Under the pieces are notes generated by a model. That model had not been told where the DNA came from and did no database searches. It saw only the letters and a program-made list of their open reading frames with translations. A stretch of 28,036 nt of DNA from Sphaeroforma sirkka (Eukaryota > Opisthokonta > Ichthyosporea > Ichthyophonida), in NCBI GenBank assembly GCA_001586965.3, contig LUCW03001638.1, positions 1-28,036 on the forward strand, written 5' to 3'. This document shows positions 9,725-20,524 of this stretch, one piece after another (position 1 is the stretch's first letter; every line of letters begins with the position of its first letter). The position numbers and the translations under genes are program-made.

Positions 9725-10795
9725 ACCGACGTAATGGAGGCACTTATACTCGTATCAGGCATGACCCATAGGCGTGGTGTTCCCTATAAACCTCAAACGC
9801 AGGGTGCAAATGAGACACGTCATAGAGAACTTAAGAAACTCTTGCGTACTGCACTAGACGACGTTGAGGATATGTGACCTTATCATTTGAAATGGGTTCA
9901 GACTCAAATGAATAACTTTATGAATCCTCAAACTGGAACACTCCCGTTTCCCTATTTCTTTGGCCGCTATAGTGAATCACAAGCAACGTTTGATAAAACT
10001 GCGCCCGAGAAATACGTTACCCCGTGGCTACAAAAGATCGAGCATATGCAGAACGTTGTTTACCCCTGTTTACTCGAGCACAAGAATCGCGTCCTACATA
10101 AAGCGTATGACCGATGGAATAACACTAAGAACATTGTTCAGTTCAAAGTCGGCGATTACGTTAACATTATAAATCGAAACACCAACGTTACCGAACTCTC
10201 TTCTAAGACGATAGGACCTTTTGTTATTTCCTACCATGATGAGAAGAGTGATACTTACGAAGTGAATAACATTGATGGTACTAGCGCACCCAATCTAGAC
10301 ACTCACCGTATCCCTACCTCCGAACTCTCATTCGCTCGCTCATTTGATTCTGATGTACCAGTTATGGAGTCACAAGTCAAAGATATAATTGACAAAACAT
10401 CCGAAGACGGTTACACTTACTACAAGACCCGTTTCATGGATGGGACAGTAGCTTGGCTAACCTCTGATGCATTTCGTGAATCTCGCGACTTTCTTCGTAT
10501 CTTTAATAAGAAATGGAATAAGCGTTTACATAAGAACACACGAGATAGACGAAAAGGGTTCCCTCAGGTGACTACAAACCCTGACGGATCTGAAATTCCC
10601 TATTTGCCACCTATTTCCTACGTGACTAAACTTTCTGATCTGCTTACCAACAGTGCAGAAAATTGTTCAAACTTACTAACTAATGAAGAACAGCCTTTGG
10701 CTATTACCTTACCAAATAATAAACGTAAGGCGCCTACATCGGAAATGGTTACTGGACCAAATATTAAACGACATAGAGTACAGCATGAGTCTTGA
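9725..10795 (+). pseudogene. Integrase C-terminal half and chromodomain of the old element
   Basis: From 9725 the frame reads VPYKPQTQGANETRHRELKK, the integrase segment around the third catalytic residue (P-Q-T-x-G...E, as in PYHPQTNG..E). A TGA at 9875-9877 interrupts it. The same frame then stays open to 10795 (about 300 codons). It shows the YFFGRY segment, VGDYVNII, TIGPFVISYHDE (GPY/F motif) and DIIDKTSEDGYTYYKTRF followed by DGTVAWLTSDAF, a chromodomain-like unit. A basic, Ser/Thr-rich tail ends the protein. Codon use is AT-rich, unlike copy A. The RT, RNase H and N-terminal integrase are missing. It probably belongs with the gag/protease relic at 2-1175, but that link is inference. 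Confidence 0.75.
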
Positions 10796-11805
10796 ACTCG
10801 TACATATAGGCACATACTTACTCGATAAGTCATGACCGAAACCGTTTTTACTTTGGGTTTCGCTTTACCAACTAGATCGTATCTTAACGTACGTTCGTAG
10901 TTCTAAAAGCTACTGGGGCCTATGTAGAAATACGGCCTCCGGTCAGTCTAAAATATCAAGATCAATTGAGATAATACATTGGTTTTTATTTGTTTTTTAA
11001 ATAATTTAATACAAGCTCTTTTTCCAATGTTTCCAAAGTGTTCTAAATTCACTTTGATGGCTCCAATAGCCTGAGTATTTGGTATGACTCATCTACTTGG
11101 ACCTATTTGAGACATTAGTAGATGTAGGATATTATAAACTATATTTTATAATCTCCGAACTACTACTTATAGATTTTGGTCCTCCCGCCAATCTCCAAAA
11201 TCCAATAAGTCTTTTTCTTTTTTTAACTTTTCTTCAGATGGAACTTTATTTATATCAGCTAATGTATTAACGTGACTTACGTTATTATGTCTATCTACAA
11301 ATTAGGCATGTGGTCATGAACACTTAGTACTTCTAGTGAAAATTATTCAATAAAGAACAGCTAGAGGTACGCCCTGTGGGATCGAGGATATTTAGGCTCT
11401 TAACAAGAGGCAGTCCCGATCATTCTTACACAAGCTACCACTGCTAAATCCTAACTGACTAAATTGTATTTTAGTTTAATATAGTTTGAAACCTAGTAAT
11501 TTCCATCGAAGTTTACATACCACAGTGTGAAGGGTGTAAGATATTATGCCGTGTAGTGTGATGTAGTATATGATAGCGTGTGTTCGAGCGTATATGATCA
11601 AGGAATGTGGTGTTATGCCAGGTTTCAACCACACACATATCAAGCTGACTTAAAAATCGATATAGCGTTCAAACACTTATCTGTATGTGCTACGTTGTCC
11701 ATGTTGAGTCCTTGTGGGTTGAATAGCGTCATCCTCATAGGTCCTAACATTGTTCATCATTAGTCAATCCTACTGGGCTCTCTTCTTTAACGATGTCAGT
11801 TATCT
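10796..11805. other. AT-rich stretch without a recognisable gene
   Basis: Follows the chromodomain stop. No coding stretch longer than about 60 codons and no clear repeat. It may be 3' non-coding sequence of the old element, but nothing in it proves that. Confidence 0.4.
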
Positions 11806-12250
11806 CTATATCATTGCCTGTCGTCGAAGAGTCTGTCGTGGAAAGCTGAGGCTGCATATTGCTATCCATCGTGTCGGATGATTGTGTCGGGGAGACCGAT
11901 AGTATATGAAGTCATCCGGGTTCCGCACGCGCTGATTCTTTAGCGTTTTCCGGGATCCGCGGGTTAGGTGAGAAGAGGTTTGCATCATGCGTTGCTTGGC
12001 ACGCCTTCTGGAGACGATCTGCGGTAGATTGAAGGATGTCTGCGTTAGTTGAGTTGACAAGTGGGCTCAGTAGTGCATCCATGCTGCGGGCAAGAATTTT
12101 CGGCGCACGTTCATGTGTGCAGCGGGCCTCCCGCTTGGTGCGGAGATAGTGGATTAGAGCTACTTTCGTAGCGTCGGGATGTTGTTGGGAGCGGGGGTCG
12201 ATGTTTTCATCAAGCTGCCTTTTCCACGTAGGTGCTGCATCTCGTTTCAC
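11806..12250 (-). pseudogene. Unidentified coding remnant, minus strand
   Basis: A 112-codon frame (12250-11912) reads as a plausible helical, hydrophilic protein, with KVALIHYLRTKREARC and STADRLQKACQATHDANLF. In a neighbouring frame downstream (11905-11765) a Ser/Thr/Asp-rich stretch follows, including SSTTGNDIEITDIVKEE. Residue composition looks coding, with one frame change. Not recognised; a decayed Gag or a hypothetical exon are both possible. Confidence 0.3.
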
Positions 12251-12493
12251 CTGGGCGACAGCGTCGCTAGGAACACAAAGGCGGATGAAACTGGTGTAGC
12301 TTCCGCGGCGATTTGGCTGAGATACCGAATTAGACGAAAGATACCCGTTTACTCATGCTCTATCGATCTTCAGGAAGGGGCCTGTGAAGGTCCAGGTTAA
12401 TTTTTTTACCTAGGCCGTAAATGGTTTGGGGAATGGAATTAGCACACATGCTACATTAGGTATATACATCACAATACTGTACGAGCTCCACGT

Positions 12494-12814
12494 TCACACG
12501 ACCGAACTCGATAACGTTTTATATCTCTGGACCAGGAAGACATGCTTGTAGATAAAGCCTAAGATATCCATGAGTGTGAATTTCAACAATGACCTCCCCC
12601 TGAGTGGTGTCATTTCGACGAGAATCCGTGTCCGTATTTTGTACTTTGAATGCTTGTGGTGGTAAACGAGCTTAGAATAAATTTCGTCAAGGGGCGCATG
12701 GTCGGAGTGAAACAACGAGTGCAGTCGTGGAATCTGTCCGGGTGTTGCCAGTGAAGATTGGGTTGATTGGTGACCACAGGAAAGAATCATCCTCACGTTC
12801 TTTGCGGGGTCCAC
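12494..12814 (-). pseudogene. Unidentified coding remnant, minus strand
   Basis: A 106-codon frame starts DPAKNVRMILSCGHQ and continues with LHSLFHSDHAPLDEIYSKL. An alternative frame near 12600-12530 reads EVIVEIHTHGYLRLYLQA. It may be a shifted continuation of one protein with the remnant below 12250. No family recognised. Confidence 0.22.
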
Positions 12815-13659
12815 ATCAGACCATCAGGTGTCAACGTCCTCACTCTGAGTATACGCATCGAGGCAGCTGTGTTGGATTTAAACACTTATGGATGGAGTTC
12901 AAGAGAGCTCCGAGTGTAAATACCCAAGACGGCATTTCCGCTGAAGTGGTGCCGTAGCGATGGCAAATAATGTCTGTATTCTGTACTTTAGAAGTTTGAT
13001 ATTGTGAGCTTTTAAACGTAATTGCTAGTATGAGAGTACCTCGACTATTGGAAACAATAGACCTCTCTAAAGTACGTTTATCATATATAGGAAAGGTTCA
13101 TACCTGAGAGCAACGCATTGAGTATTTAGTTGTGATTTGTATTTTTCTGATTCACTTAACTGAATTTTGACTTGAGTGCTTCTTGTATGAGAGAACTTGG
13201 TAGGTCCAGGAGTTCCCGCCATATTTCTGACGACTCTAATATTTTGGTCCTAAATCATAAACTTGGGATTTGGGAATCCTTGGTTTAGGGTTTTGATTTT
13301 GGCGTTTGGTATTTGTATTTTCTAGTCACAGTCCCCCAACTATTCTATAGTGAGCCTGTAAAGTGGTGGAAAGTGACAACCTTGATACTGTAATTTTGAA
13401 ATATTTGTGTTTCAGTACAGGAGAAAACTAGTCCCCTACGGGGTGATAATTAGAAACCTACCACTAATAATTGTTTATGACACGAGTTCTCGACGACGCT
13501 CATCAAGGTTTGTCTTGGCCTGTGCTTTCGTTTGGTATCAAATTGGCTCGGGAAAACGCTTCTCAGCGATGGCTCCACAACGGGGCCTGTGGTCCTTATC
13601 CCTCTGAAGTAGAGCGGAGCATACTACAAGGTGAGATAAGTCGGAGTTTCCTTCGTTGT
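12815..13659. other. Intergenic stretch, nothing assignable
   Basis: AT-rich. A 64-codon + frame at 13471-13665 ends shortly before copy B begins and contains FGIKLARENASQRWLHNGA; it could be random or a further relic. No repeat or RNA gene seen. Confidence 0.3.
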
Positions 13660-14356
13660 CAATGAAACGTATACTAGCAACAATAATTAGTCCATTTATA
13701 CCAACTGACGCCAATGAGATCACTACTCGAACCGCATGAGGAGGATCCAGATGATGAACATGATTCGGAAAATATCTCGCATACATGCCAGAGAATGATG
13801 TATTGATCCAGATGTATATTGCAATCTCTCATGAAGTACAATAGAAATACCTAATAATAAGATTAGCATCAGGCAGATGAGGCATGCGGAAGTAAAATTT
13901 GTGCCACACAAGTACATGCCTCAAAAATATGAGAATGTACATAGATGAGTTAAAGATGGGCACATATTCGAACGGAACAACGATCACACAAGTGAACTTG
14001 CCACTACTTTATATGGGAGAACACGATCAAACATGATCAATTAAGCAAATGCGTACATGTTAAAATTCAAGAGAAATAAACTATCAATACAAACAAGATA
14101 AGTTCGTCATACCAAAAAGGAAAGAAGTACCCCACAACTCAGAAAGAGCCTAGTTCGTCTTTAAACTAGATTTCACCTGAGATTCTCACCACTTCATGGT
14201 GAATCACAAAAAAGCAGTCACTTTTTTACAGTCTCGTTCAACCCAACTGAGACTACTTTTGGAAGCTTCAAGTAATTTCTGCAGCCGTACTGTGATATTC
14301 TGTATTCGGGATGTTTGAGTCAGTACTCGTTCAAATCAGCACCGTTTGGCTTATGT

Positions 14357-14976
14357 TCACGAACAAAGTCGCTAAATGTACATTCACCCATTTTGTCGAT
14401 AAAAATGTACTGAATTATTGATCTAATATGTACAAATGTACATGTAGCGACAATCCCATTTTTTTAATGTACATTTACTGACTTTATCGTGCAAAATTTG
14501 TTTAAATTTAAATTAAAAAGCCTTCGGCTATATCAATTTTTGACGAATAGATTTGCTGTGGGAGGTTTATGTTGTCTTTTATTTTTTTGTTGTTTGTATA
14601 TGCTACTTCATTTAAGCTTATCTCACTGCCTAGTGCGCAACTCGCATGGTCGAGGATGCTCGTTTACAGGACCATATGAGAATTGTACTTCCATCTTACT
14701 ATATAAATCAGCTCTGGCAGGAGTTGGCATACTATCTAATATAATATCTGTAGCCTTACTTTATACAATGTAACAATCACCAGGTTCCAATGTCTGTTCC
14801 TTTGATTCCACGGGATCAAAATTTCGGACACATGTGCTGCTCCCCTTGTAGACATAGGCAGCCTGCACAGCATGTATCTCGTTTGATTTGTGTACAACTC
14901 ATCTGTGTATTTCAAATAACGTATTTCCTATGTAGGCCATGTACATTTAGAGTATTTCCTCTATATTCACTGTCAG
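14357..14976. mobile_element. About 0.6-kb insertion inside copy B RT
   Basis: In copy A the SAPFGF motif and the QQFQ segment are about 25 bases apart. In copy B the matching relics (SAPFGL ending about 14355, and SAQFQ starting about 14974) are over 600 bases apart. The extra DNA is AT-rich and begins with an inverted-repeat unit (14365-14485). Open frames at 14489-14773 and 14790-14990 translate to Leu/Cys-rich peptides with no recognised domain. The exact ends and a target-site duplication are not visible because copy B is too diverged. Confidence 0.5.
14365..14485. repeat. 121-bp unit with 20-bp terminal inverted repeats
   Basis: The left arm 14365-14384 (aaagtcgctaaatgtacatt) and the reverse complement of 14466-14485 differ at two adjacent positions (18/20). 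Inside, gtcgct...tgtaca is mirrored by tgtacatgtagcgac near 14440, giving a second nested inverted repeat. The shape suggests a small MITE-like element or a strong cruciform, but no transposase is present. Confidence 0.65.
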
Positions 14977-17560
14977 CACAATTCCAATGAGTCATGGGAT
15001 ATTTGCTGATAGATGAAAAGGGTACAAGTATATGTGGATAATATAGTCATAGCGAGTCTCACTAAAAAGGAACCCCGACGCATTGTATGGAAAGGAATAA
15101 AAAGACTAAATCAAACAAGCTACCGTTCAAATCGCTTGAAGTGCACTTTCGCAGTCAAAACAGTCAACATACTTGGGTGATAGTTACCATCTACCCAAGG
15201 TCTCAGATGAGGTTTTGAAAAACAGAAATATATGAATGATTGGCCATTATCCAGAGCAAAACGTGATATATACAAGAGCTATAGGGTTTGCATATTACAT
15301 TCGACACCCCATTTCACATTGTCCACACTACGACACACTTCCGCAATCTCATGAAAAGAAAGGCGATGCCAAACATCTCCAATTTGTGGATTCCAGAATT
15401 GAAAAAGAAGTGGGAGAACTTTAGAAAGCCATAGTATGCTCAGCCACACTAGCGTATCCGATAAGCGGAGTTCCTTTCAGATCATGAACGATGCTAGTGA
15501 ACACGGCAAAGGGAGTATTTATTCCAGGACGGGGCTCGAAAAGACGTACTAAACTTTTCAAAATGGTAAAACCCTGCACAATAGCGGTGTGGAACCAACA
15601 CAAACCAAATCGTTTCTTACTCGCACTTGCACTGAAAAAGTGGTGACATAAATTTATTGACAGTCCACAGAACACAGTCGCAGATGAACCGACAACACAC
15701 CCTAAACCCAACACTATGTTGGCAAAATGGATAGTGAAGACGACTTCCGCCATCATTTTACTATTATACGCGTACCATGCAACGGCAAGTAAATGACGGA
15801 CAGGCTTTCTCGTTTACTTGAAGACTCGTTTAACAGAAGACATCGGAAATAATAAAAGGAGCAAACAAAACAAAAACACATTAAACAGTCAGGCTACACT
15901 GGCTTAGAAACTAACATGCTATTAACAGTTTCCGTAATAAATTCGAAACTCTGCCCCAGTTTCTACGGGAGAAGAGAAAAAGACGTTTGGTAGGTCTACA
16001 GTAGATCTGTTTACAGCAGCACAGAATGCGCACACAGATAATTATTTCACAAATTCCTTTTTGCAGAAAAGGTCACAAGAACTAGGGCCAATCCACCGTG
16101 GGAACTCATCTCACAGGTCTTTAAGATCAAGTAGTCCAAGAAATAACCAGCATAACAATACTACGCACCCTCCACTCTCCTATCCATACTGGAAGAAGAC
16201 CTAATGTTAGTTAAAATCACACGATAAATGAAGAAATGATAGCTGATGGTAAAACACCACGGGGAAGAATACTAGTGGGCGAAAAAGGTACAATTCACCA
16301 TTTTTCGCCAGAAAGCAAACATAACCTGCTATCAAAGTGTTGACATTACACACATAACGTGATAACAACGTCACAGATGGCATCAAATATATGCAACGAG
16401 CTATTCTCATCGAACTGCGCCCAGTAGGCCACTACACCAGAGAAGAAACAATAGAGGCTACGGTCACGAATGCATCCAGATACAGGCACATATACGAAGT
16501 TATTTAGATAAGGGCGTACAGACACATAAAAAAGGTTCCAACACATTGCAATCAATATCAACAGACTTTCCAAGAAACAAGATACAAATAGACGCTATTG
16601 GTTCACTATTTTGACTCTAACAGGGAGAACACATACGCCTTAGTATGACTTGACGTACACTCATCATACATCAGGGTCAGACCAACGATGGATAAATCAG
16701 CAGCTATGGTGACTAAAACGTTAGTCCCAGTCATGTGTAAACACGCATTTCCACAAGTTATAACACAACGCCTTATATCTCGACAACACCAACCCAAAGT
16801 ATGAGGTACGAATTAATGTTCACACAGAGACTTGATACTCCTGCTATCAAATTGTAAAACACAACCCAGGCAACTAGCGTTCACGACTACCGTGTATACA
16901 GATGGGGCAAAACTTGCGATTTTGACGCAAACACAAATCTCCCCGATTTACTGCATACTTCGAGCGAAGACAAAATCAACTCACTGACTACAATTCAGAA
17001 GCTGAACCATAACACAGACGGCTTCAGAGTTTTTCAAGCACAGTTGTGGCTTGACAATAACCATATAATAAGCTATAAGTGGTCCTTAGACCTCAGCAAG
17101 ACTACAAGCTTATAATCGCCAAATTTCAAGGGAGCAATCCGATATCCAAGGTGAAATGAATAAAATGACGACACCCTACTGAGGCTCATACAAAGCTCTG
17201 AAAAAAAGAGGTGCTGGATACTACGTCAGAACCTGGATGGCACTAAAGCCCCAGAATATCTCTAAACCCTAAAACAACAAATGAGAGTGAGGAGTACACT
17301 TTTAATGGCCAAGTCCCATTCACAGAAGAGACAGACTCTACCTCCCTTCTGGACCATCTCCCCGCGACGACAGGCGACGCATTACGAGATACCTACTACA
17401 GTGGGTAGATGGAGAAAAAAACATAGACGCACAAGGACATAGCGAACGTCGATTTTCTTACACTTTACAGACAACACCTCCGACGCTAACGCAGACAGAC
17501 AAAATCACTGACGCGCTATCAGCAAGCAACAGGAAACGCACGATTTTTCCTGATTATGAA

Positions 17561-19253
17561 ACATATTCATGCCAAATACCTAAAAGCAGTTAGCTGTTTG
17601 TCTTCCACCGTAGTTCATGTTGCATACTCCTTGTGCAAGGCTAAATTTACCAATCAACAAAACGAACGAAAAAAAAATACAAAACAACGAAATAAGACAT
17701 AAAAATCAACAAAAGCACAAAAATAGAGACCAAGACGGATGGCATATTCCTTTATGTAGTGCCTCCTCTGACTGCAGGTAATGGTTTAATCTCTAGAACC
17801 AACTAATCATGCCCCAAGACAATTTGGTCCAGCGCTTAAGCGATGTAATTATATAGAAACCTCATAAATATTTTCTGCCACATGCCCTTTACTTAAGAAA
17901 AAGGTGAACAAAAGAAAAAGATGGGCACGTGCTCGTCTAGGTTGATATGGTGGTCCTCAGGATGGTAAAAATACACAAGATAGTCTTCTCTAACACCTGT
18001 ACTCGCAAATTATATGTTTGTGGCATATACCTGCCCGTAGTAGTTAACGTATAGTTGATGTGTGTTTGTGCTTTATCGTCGGTACAGGTCATATGTGTGT
18101 GTCTGTTGTGGTTTGAGTATGTATATCAATGTGGCGAGGATAAAAATTAAGAATATATTTGCCAGCCAGCAGTTATTAAGTCACAGAGATACAATAATTG
18201 TACATGACCCTACCGTGGAAGCTTAATTGAAGACCCACATGTGCGTGGAAGCTTGACTGTTAAGGCTCGTATATGCATACGAATGATTGGCGAAACGATA
18301 TAGGATATGTAGATAATTTTTCTCTCCGTAACATATACCATCTGGTACAGCGATATTATAAGAGTGATCCTTCAATATGGGTATTCGTTGAGATGCGATG
18401 GGTTTGAGTAGTGATGATGCGCCCTTCTGTTGGCACACTTATGTGTGTGAAGCGTGACTAAGAACACCATTAAGCTTTGAACAGAGGGTCGGCCCGAACT
18501 TCGAGGCTGGTGAATAATTGATAATTGTGCCGATTTATTAAGGTCCTAGGTTTCAATAATCAGCTCATCAAAACCATCGAGTTCATCATTTAAAAGTGAA
18601 GCATTTACAAACTTCAACCTTTATACTGCGAGTTATCTCGTACAGTATCTTAAAGAGCAAATTGTTTCAATCGCTTTAAAGGTAGGATTCGTGTATAAAT
18701 TATGTTGTAATGATTGGGAGTATTATTTTTTAATAAAACTTAGCAAAAATCTTCACGTCAAGATAATGCTATTTAGAATATTAATATCCTTATTTATATA
18801 AATAAATATTGTATACAACTCATACTCCGAAGCCTACTCAGATATCACTGGCGTTCAGTAGTATTTGAGCAAACGTGGTTGTCATAGCACTGTCAATTTT
18901 CAAATCACTGTCAATTTCAAATTGGATTTCTGCCTGATAAATAACAAGTACAAATGAACCTTGTTTCAGGAAAAAGTAAACTGTCTCCTTGTGCGTTAAA
19001 CCAAAACAAGGTTTTTCTTCCTTTGTTACCTATCTACCCACACTATCGTACGGGATGAACTCTTTTCAACCAGTATATCCAATATACATGTGATAGCACA
19101 TTACGATAATAGACTCACTCTCTCACCTCTGACAAGTTTACAAGTCTCAATAGGTCAATGCAATGTGTTCGCTAATTTTATTTTTAATAAAAACTCGATA
19201 AGGAAAGAGACAAAGAAATAGTGATTTGAGTGCCGAACCCCAGATTGAAGAGC
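17561..19253. other. AT-rich stretch without a recognisable gene
   Basis: A-rich tracts lie near 17660-17730. A 71-codon minus frame at 18438-18223 has no recognised domain. No RNA gene or array seen. Confidence 0.35.
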
Positions 19254-19448
19254 TCACGAGATGATGTTGAGGCCATAGGTGGCCGTTGAGAGAATATACG
19301 ACTTAAAGATTGCCAGGTGGCTACGGGGGCGACGCCAGCTAGAATTATAGAATTCATAGGCGCGAAACAAGCGAACTGCTCGAAGCAGTGCGGTAACAAG
19401 ATGATCCATGTACTTTGCGAAGTAAACTCCCGGTAATCCATGGTGCAC
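19254..19448 (-). pseudogene. Probable non-LTR (LINE) reverse transcriptase thumb fragment
   Basis: The minus frame reads LPGVYFAKYMDHL, then RAVRLFRAYEFYN, then SHLAIFKSYILSTATYGL. This fits the C-terminal RT region of non-LTR elements: a 'YLGV.F......H' strand, a helix with repeated Ala/Leu, and 'L.IYK..I.P...YG'. The expected 'YLG' is LPG here. It ends in a stop and no endonuclease or YADD box could be followed on either side. Alternative: chance similarity, because the segment is only about 60 residues long. Confidence 0.4.
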
Positions 19449-20005
19449 GCTTAGAAACCGATATATTTGGAGGGTCTGGACACCAAATTGTTATTATTCT
19501 CTGTCATGCAGGTCGGGGGAATCGGTAAGCGCCTATCGAGAGAGTGTGCCCTTGGGAAACCGGGGAGGGTGGGACCGATCAGCTGGCAATTGATACAAAT
19601 AGGCAGTGCTGCGTGAGTGAGACTGGAAGACGACTTGCGAGGCTTGACAGTTCCTTATTCCAGGCCGGAATCTTTACCCCATGTGTCGATGATGTCTACG
19701 ACCTTCTAAATTCAACTGAGTATTCAGGTATTTTGAGCGGTTTTGTTTTTATATATCTATGCCTCATAAAGCCAGGGGTTTAGTTTGGGTAAGAGTAGTC
19801 AGAGTTTGGGTGGAAATCTAAACGGCCCCTTAGGCTCGGAAATAGGAGGTTGGCCAACCAGACGATGGGGGGCTATTCTGGTCCGGCTAAAACCTGTGAG
19901 TATACGACCACGCGACTTGAGTCTGTGCAGATCAGCCGCTCGATTGCAACTTATCTATGAAGCTTTTGCACAAAAAAATACTTTTTATGTTTAATAAACA
20001 ACACG
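19449..20005. other. Unassigned stretch
   Basis: Two + frames, 19544-19783 (79 codons) and 19785-19994 (69 codons), are open but match nothing I recognise. The first contains CCVSETGRRLARLDSSLFQ and might be an exon, as a ttcagg/tattt boundary follows near 19725. No repeat seen. Confidence 0.25.
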
Positions 20006-20524
20006 AATGATACCAGAGACGCAACAGCTACTAATGAGTCAGCGGCACCTTCACCGGGCACATGACCTGTATCTACCAAGAGTATTGCACAAGAGGCTAA
20101 GCTGGACGCTTCCAATAACGAATCTTCTTTCACACTTGCGACTCAGGATACCTCAAGCTCTGACGAAAATGACGGGGACTTAGTAAAGAAGAGATAAGAA
20201 ACCAAGAACAGGAAGGTACTAGGGAAAAGGTCTGCTCTAACAATGTAAGCATCTAGTCAACTGCAACTATATTTGCGGAATATCCCGAAGGTGGAAATAC
20301 GTCTCTGAATACAACTTGCCACCATGTTTGATGACAGTAAGAATCAAACTCATGAGGGAACAAGCAAGCAACCCTATGGACGGTTTCCTTCCGTACCGCA
20401 GGCATCGAAGAGCTCCATCACGAAGGGTAAGTTAACTACGCTAGACGAAGTCAAACGAGCTAAGCGACCAATTCACAAGATACCAGAGTTGACAATAGGT
20501 AGCTCTAGCAACCGACAAGGATAG
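20006..20524 (+). pseudogene. Decayed Ser/Thr/Lys-rich reading frame
   Basis: A single frame from 20006 to 20524 has protein-like composition throughout but four in-frame stops (TGA near 20063, TAA near 20195, TAA near 20246, TGA near 20305). Segments include QEAKLDASNNESSFTLATQ, SSSDENDGDLVKKR and LDEVKRAKRPIHKIPELTI. Each stop is one C-to-T change away from an Arg or Gln codon. The final 67 codons (from the ATG at 20324, preceded by GCCACC) are intact. That ATG could be the start of a real short gene, and a gtaagt near 20429 could then be a donor site. Not recognised; a retroelement Gag relic is possible. Confidence 0.3.

Larger units (their letters stand above)
13660..17560 (+). mobile_element. 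Copy B: heavily decayed Ty3/Gypsy pol related to copy A
   Basis: Reading all + frames gives a colinear series of relics matching copy A. SPFIPTDANEITT and LLEPHEEDPDDE fall near 13690-13760; QMRHAEVKF near 13870; TTITQVNLPLL from 13977; FVIPK and FKLDFT near 14105-14180; SAPFGL near 14340. The YVDN relic of the YxDD box is at 15031-15042, KCTFAVKTVNILG near 15140, and DASEHGKGS (RNase H) at 15490. NPPWEL is at 16090-16107, GKTPRG at 16248-16265, an integrase core (RPTMDKSAAMVTKTL) near 16680, and RKHKSPRF...YFERR near 16930-16970. More than a dozen stops and frame changes separate them. Beyond about 17100 the match becomes weak. The second RT Asp of the box is Asn, so it is dead. Confidence 0.75.

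Noticed and set aside
9723..9730. The Asp in the TD at the start of the old integrase piece as the second catalytic residue
   Set aside because: Only 27 residues separate it from the Glu of GANE, not the 35 expected, so it is probably a chance match at the breakpoint.
14489..14773. 94-codon hydrophobic, membrane-like + frame
   Set aside because: Leu/Cys/Phe-rich because of T-rich DNA; no homology, and it lies within the insertion in copy B. Not enough to call a gene.
15421..15756. 111-codon minus frame, and similar minus frames at 16207-16797
   Set aside because: The + strand here carries RNase H and integrase relics of copy B in order; the minus frames match nothing.
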